This document shows positions 61,281 to 64,000 of a DNA stretch of 64,000 bases, one piece after another. The position numbers and the translations under genes are program-made. Within the stretch, counting starts at the first letter, position 1, and each line of letters begins with the position of its first letter. Source of the DNA: BOG-1112 sp964635325 (GTDB lineage: Bacteria > Bdellovibrionota_B > Oligoflexia > Oligoflexales > Bog-1112). The stretch lies in the NCBI GenBank assembly GCA_964635325.1, contig CAZWOL010000003.1:1-64000 (forward strand), in the 5' to 3' direction. Under the pieces are notes generated by a model, which saw only the letters and a list, made by a program, of their open reading frames with translations, searched no databases and was not told the DNA's origin.

Positions 61281-62885
61281 ATGACAGGAGCCCCATTTCT
61301 TCGTAAGTTTTCCTTAGCGCTTCTGGGTTTTTCGTTGTCTCTGGCCGCGTATGGTGAAGAATTCGTAGTAAAAATTAAGAAAAATTTCGATCTTGAAAAT
61401 TTCACAAACCAAGTAAACGAATCCGCAGAGTTCATTGTTCTCGAGCAGAATGAAACGAGTCATCTGGTACTTGTAAAGACATCTTCAGACATGAGTCTAG
61501 CGCAAATCAAAGAGCAGCTAAAGAATCTACCTCCGATCGAGTACATCGTACCCAACATCAAGTTTCACATTTCGGTACCCAACGATCCCATGCTCAACCA
61601 GCAGTGGGCCCTGCAAAAAGTCGGTGCCGAAAAAGCCTGGGGCCTCAGCACCAGCAAAACACGACCGATCGTTGCGGTAATTGATACGGGTGTCGATTAC
61701 AATCACGAAGATTTGAAAGATCAGATGCTCCGTAGTGCTGATGGTAAAATCGAAGGTTGGAACTTTTTCGACAATAATGCGGATGCAATGGACATTACCA
61801 AAGCAGGAGCTAACCCCGGTCACGGAACACACTGTGCTGGTATCATCGCAGCTGCACACAATGCCATTGGTATTTCTGGGATTGCTCCTCAGGTTGCCAT
61901 CATGCCTCTACGCTTCATTGGTCCTGACGGATCCGGTGATTTGATGAATGCAATCAAAGCGATCGACTTTGCGATCGAACACAAGGCACAGATTATCAGT
62001 GCAAGCTGGGGTGCTGCTGTCAGTCGTCAAAACGTAACTCCGTTGATCGAAGCGATTGACCGTGCAAACCAAAAAGGTGTGATCTTCGTTGCTGCAGCTG
62101 CTAATGATGGCAAATCGAATGACACACGCGAAGTCTTCCCAGCAAATGCTGGTTTGGCAAACGTGATCAGTGTTGCTGCTTCCGACAAGAACGATGCAAA
62201 ACCACAGTGGTCCAACTTCGGTCGCGCAACAGTAGACATCGCTTCTCCTGGCGCAGGCATCTTGAGCACACTACCAGGAAACAAATACGGAGAACTCTCC
62301 GGCACATCGATGGCAACTCCCTATGTTGCAGGTCTAATGGCTCTGCTATTGGCGCAAGCTGATGCAGAGGGTCGTAAGTATACAGCTCCAGAATGGAAAG
62401 CCCTCATCCAAGCCAACAGCCAACAAGTCGACATCGAAACTGCATGTCATTGCCGCATCTCTGCTGACCTTGCAATGCAAGCAGTTCTTGACAACAAACT
62501 CACTGTTGTACCGAACGCAGCAACATTCAAAGCTGGTGATACTATCGAGTTTCATGCAATCGGGGGCAAAGGGCCTTACAAATTTTCGTCTTCCAACGAA
62601 AAAAGCTCGACGATCAGTGAAGATGGAAAGTTAAAAGCAGTTGCTGATGGCAAAACGACGATCAAAGTTGTTGATGCTGATGGCAAAGAAGCTCTGAGCC
62701 AAGATGTATACGTCGGACGTCCTGAAGCACCTCCAGGAGGAGGAGGAGGTGGTGGTGGTAGTGGAGATTGTCCACTAGGTAATCCAGAACTCTGTGCCAT
62801 CATCTGCAAAATTATGCCGGATGCGCCATGGTGCAAAAAGCTTGCGGATGAGCCTGGAAAACTGCTTGGCCTCAACACGATCTAG
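61281..62885 (+). CDS. Secreted subtilisin-family (S8) protease with Ig-like and Cys-rich tail
   Basis: 534 residues from the ATG with AAGGAG. Signal peptide KFSLALLGFSLSLAAYGEE. Propeptide about 26-100. Catalytic triad: VAVIDTGVDY (Asp135), GHGTHCAGI (His181), LSGTSMATPYVAGL (Ser343). After the catalytic domain comes a Big_2-like Ig domain (KAGDTIEFHAIGGKGPYKFS, then KLKAVADGKTTIKVVDADG). A glycine run follows, and then a short Cys-rich end (GDCPLGNPELCAIICKI). The tail may mediate surface binding. A broad extracellular protease of predatory type is an attractive fit. Alone in its unit. Confidence 0.95.
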   Translation: MTGAPFLRKFSLALLGFSLSLAAYGEEFVVKIKKNFDLENFTNQVNESAEFIVLEQNETSHLVLVKTSSDMSLAQIKEQLKNLPPIEYIVPNIKFHISVPNDPMLNQQWALQKVGAEKAWGLSTSKTRPIVAVIDTGVDYNHEDLKDQMLRSADGKIEGWNFFDNNADAMDITKAGANPGHGTHCAGIIAAAHNAIGISGIAPQVAIMPLRFIGPDGSGDLMNAIKAIDFAIEHKAQIISASWGAAVSRQNVTPLIEAIDRANQKGVIFVAAAANDGKSNDTREVFPANAGLANVISVAASDKNDAKPQWSNFGRATVDIASPGAGILSTLPGNKYGELSGTSMATPYVAGLMALLLAQADAEGRKYTAPEWKALIQANSQQVDIETACHCRISADLAMQAVLDNKLTVVPNAATFKAGDTIEFHAIGGKGPYKFSSSNEKSSTISEDGKLKAVADGKTTIKVVDADGKEALSQDVYVGRPEAPPGGGGGGGGSGDCPLGNPELCAIICKIMPDAPWCKKLADEPGKLLGLNTI

Positions 62886-62900
62886 ACTCTCAAGCCATCG

Positions 62901-62923
62901 ATGGCTCCGCTCTTAGGGGCCAT
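62901..62923 (+). terminator. Hairpin downstream of the subtilisin gene
   Basis: ATGGCTCC (62901-62908) pairs with GGGGCCAT (62916-62923), one G-U wobble, seven-base loop. The T-run (CTCTTTTTTC) is about 20 bases farther on, so it is not a textbook terminator. A competing palindrome AGCCATCGATGGCT overlaps the left arm. Confidence 0.4.
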
Positions 62924-63034
62924 TCCGCAAATTCTAAACTCCTCTTTTTTCCCATCCAAAAAAAACTAGCTGACCTCCTGGTTTTCTGTTAGAAGTCGGG
63001 TTGAACTTCAACACATTTCGTCAAAAGGTTTCCT

Positions 63035-63553
63035 GTGAAAAATGCTTTCATTTTCGTATTTGTTTTGAGTCTGCAATCTCTAACGGGTTTTGCAACAACA
63101 CAGAATTCTGGTTTTCAGTATAGAGGTTCTACTCTCTCCCACACCCAGATCGTGATTTATGCAGTTTCTCCGAATGGGGATCTGATAGCTGCCGATTACT
63201 GTTCTCATCAAGCGTTCGCTGCTGGCGAAGAGCATGGAGTCAATTCAGCCAACGCACCCTATACTCACGTTGTTGTAGCGAATCTTGACTCTCAATCTTA
63301 CAACATCTTTGTCACACAAGAGGTTGCACGTATTCTCGATGCACAAAGTAGCCGTATGAATCGACAAAGAGCCGAAGCCAACGCATTGGCAAATAAAAAT
63401 AGAATTGCTGAGCGACGAGAAAAACTTGGACCTTACAACCCACTGTCTGCACAGCTAGTCCCAGCTCATATCGAAGCAATCATCGCGTATGATCAGATTT
63501 GTGCTGCGAATAGAGCGGCAGAAGCAGAAGAAGCTCGGGCTGCATACTTGTAA
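63035..63553 (+). CDS. Small secreted protein of unknown function
   Basis: 172 residues from a GTG with AAAAGG about eight bases upstream. Signal peptide MKNAFIFVFVLSLQSLTGFATT. The mature part begins with a beta-rich section (SHTQIVIYAVSPNGDLIAADYCSH, then THVVVANLDSQSYNIFV), followed by an Ala/Glu/Arg-rich helical region (RMNRQRAEANALANKNRIAER) with coiled-coil look. Two cysteines. Not recognised. Confidence 0.7.
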   Translation: MKNAFIFVFVLSLQSLTGFATTQNSGFQYRGSTLSHTQIVIYAVSPNGDLIAADYCSHQAFAAGEEHGVNSANAPYTHVVVANLDSQSYNIFVTQEVARILDAQSSRMNRQRAEANALANKNRIAERREKLGPYNPLSAQLVPAHIEAIIAYDQICAANRAAEAEEARAAYL

Positions 63554-63724
63554 AGTGTACAACGTCAACGATCTTCTGTATACTCATCAACACATTTCTA
63601 AACACACAATTGCAACTTTCTTGGACATTCGCCCACCTGAATTTATTCTAAAAACTATCCTGATTTTTGTTTTCTTGTTAGAAGCTTAACCACCAAAAAA
63701 ACCTCTCATTGAAAAAGGATTTTC

Positions 63725-64000
63725 ATGGCTAAGAATCTACTGCTCACTTTCGTCATTAGCTGTAATGCATTCACCGCTTTAGCAACTGCAGATGATGCAT
63801 ATCCTCCATGCAAGCAAGAACAAGGGGACCAGCCAAAAAGCAAAAAACAAAAGTTAGATCGCGAGACAGTACTGCAATGCGTATGCTCTCAAGTGACAGA
63901 GGAGCAACCCACATCAGAAGAACCCATCACTACTGTACATATCAACCTACAAAATGCTGTATTATGCAAAGAGACCGAAGTGATTGGTACCAAGGATCTT
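63725..64000 (+). CDS. Secreted protein of unknown function, 5' part only
   Basis: The frame starts at an ATG with AAGGA seven bases upstream and is still open at the window edge (92 codons). Signal peptide MAKNLLLTFVISCNAFTALA, cleavage near ATA-DDAYPP. The mature start is Lys/Gln-rich (QPKSKKQKLDRET) with cysteines (YPPCKQEQ, LQCVCSQV, LCKETE). Its placement just after a similar small secreted gene suggests they may be related in role. Confidence 0.7.
   Translation, partial: MAKNLLLTFVISCNAFTALATADDAYPPCKQEQGDQPKSKKQKLDRETVLQCVCSQVTEEQPTSEEPITTVHINLQNAVLCKETEVIGTKDL

Overview
The window reads as a chromosome segment of a Gram-negative bacterium, probably from an assembled draft or metagenome because it holds two gaps of exactly 100 N (24747-24846 and 54052-54151). 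Many products have Sec signal peptides or lipoboxes. It has a glutaminyl-tRNA synthetase, release factor 3, two futalosine-route menaquinone genes (MqnB-like and MqnD) and a large secretome. This fits a predatory or host-associated lineage near the old Deltaproteobacteria (Bdellovibrionota/Oligoflexia-like). That placement is an inference from gene content, not a measurement. No rRNA, tRNA, CRISPR array or intact insertion sequence was seen.

Layout. 1-12.3 kb is a visibly AT-rich surface-glycan locus: four leftward membrane genes (GT-C/YfhO-like) diverge from a rightward operon of ugd, UDP-xylose synthase, a large membrane protein, a methyltransferase and a GT2 glycosyltransferase. 12.3-16.1 kb holds an acyl-CoA oxidase, an MFS carrier and a DUF4389 protein. 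16.1-21.3 kb holds a serine recombinase, an aromatic amino-acid permease, and an operon of ABC ATPase, FtsX-type permease with a His-rich loop, DUF3299 protein and MqnB-like hydrolase. 21.3-21.9 kb is a VapBC toxin-antitoxin pair with a palindromic operator candidate. 21.9-28.5 kb holds secreted or envelope proteins, a nuclease/phosphatase-fold lipoprotein and an EamA transporter.

28.6-42.4 kb is the most unusual part. It encodes an exported caspase-like protein, a DUF255 thioredoxin-fold protein, two tandem exported ankyrin-GT25 fusions (the second has lost its acidic motif), a ricin-lectin/sulfatase-fold fusion, two tandem lipoprotein glycogen-synthase-like glycosyltransferases and an Asp-Tyr repeat lipoprotein. 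Glycosyltransferases need nucleotide sugars, which are not normally found outside the bacterial cytoplasm, so I suggest these are effectors that work inside another cell. This is a hypothesis.

42.5-64 kb mixes housekeeping genes (nadE, prfC, glnS, folP, mqnD, trmL, a thioesterase) with more exported proteins: a zinc M14-type deacylase-like enzyme, a pepsin-type aspartic protease, a 5'-nucleotidase with a C-terminal anchor, a subtilisin with an Ig-like domain, a CHAP/NlpC-like protein and several unknowns. A short dispersed repeat (core CTAAGCAGGCGA) occurs near 27.5, 54.0 and 59.4 kb, and one copy abuts an assembly gap. The ATG/GTG/TTG starts given are chosen from ribosome-binding sites and signal peptides and often differ from the longest open frame.
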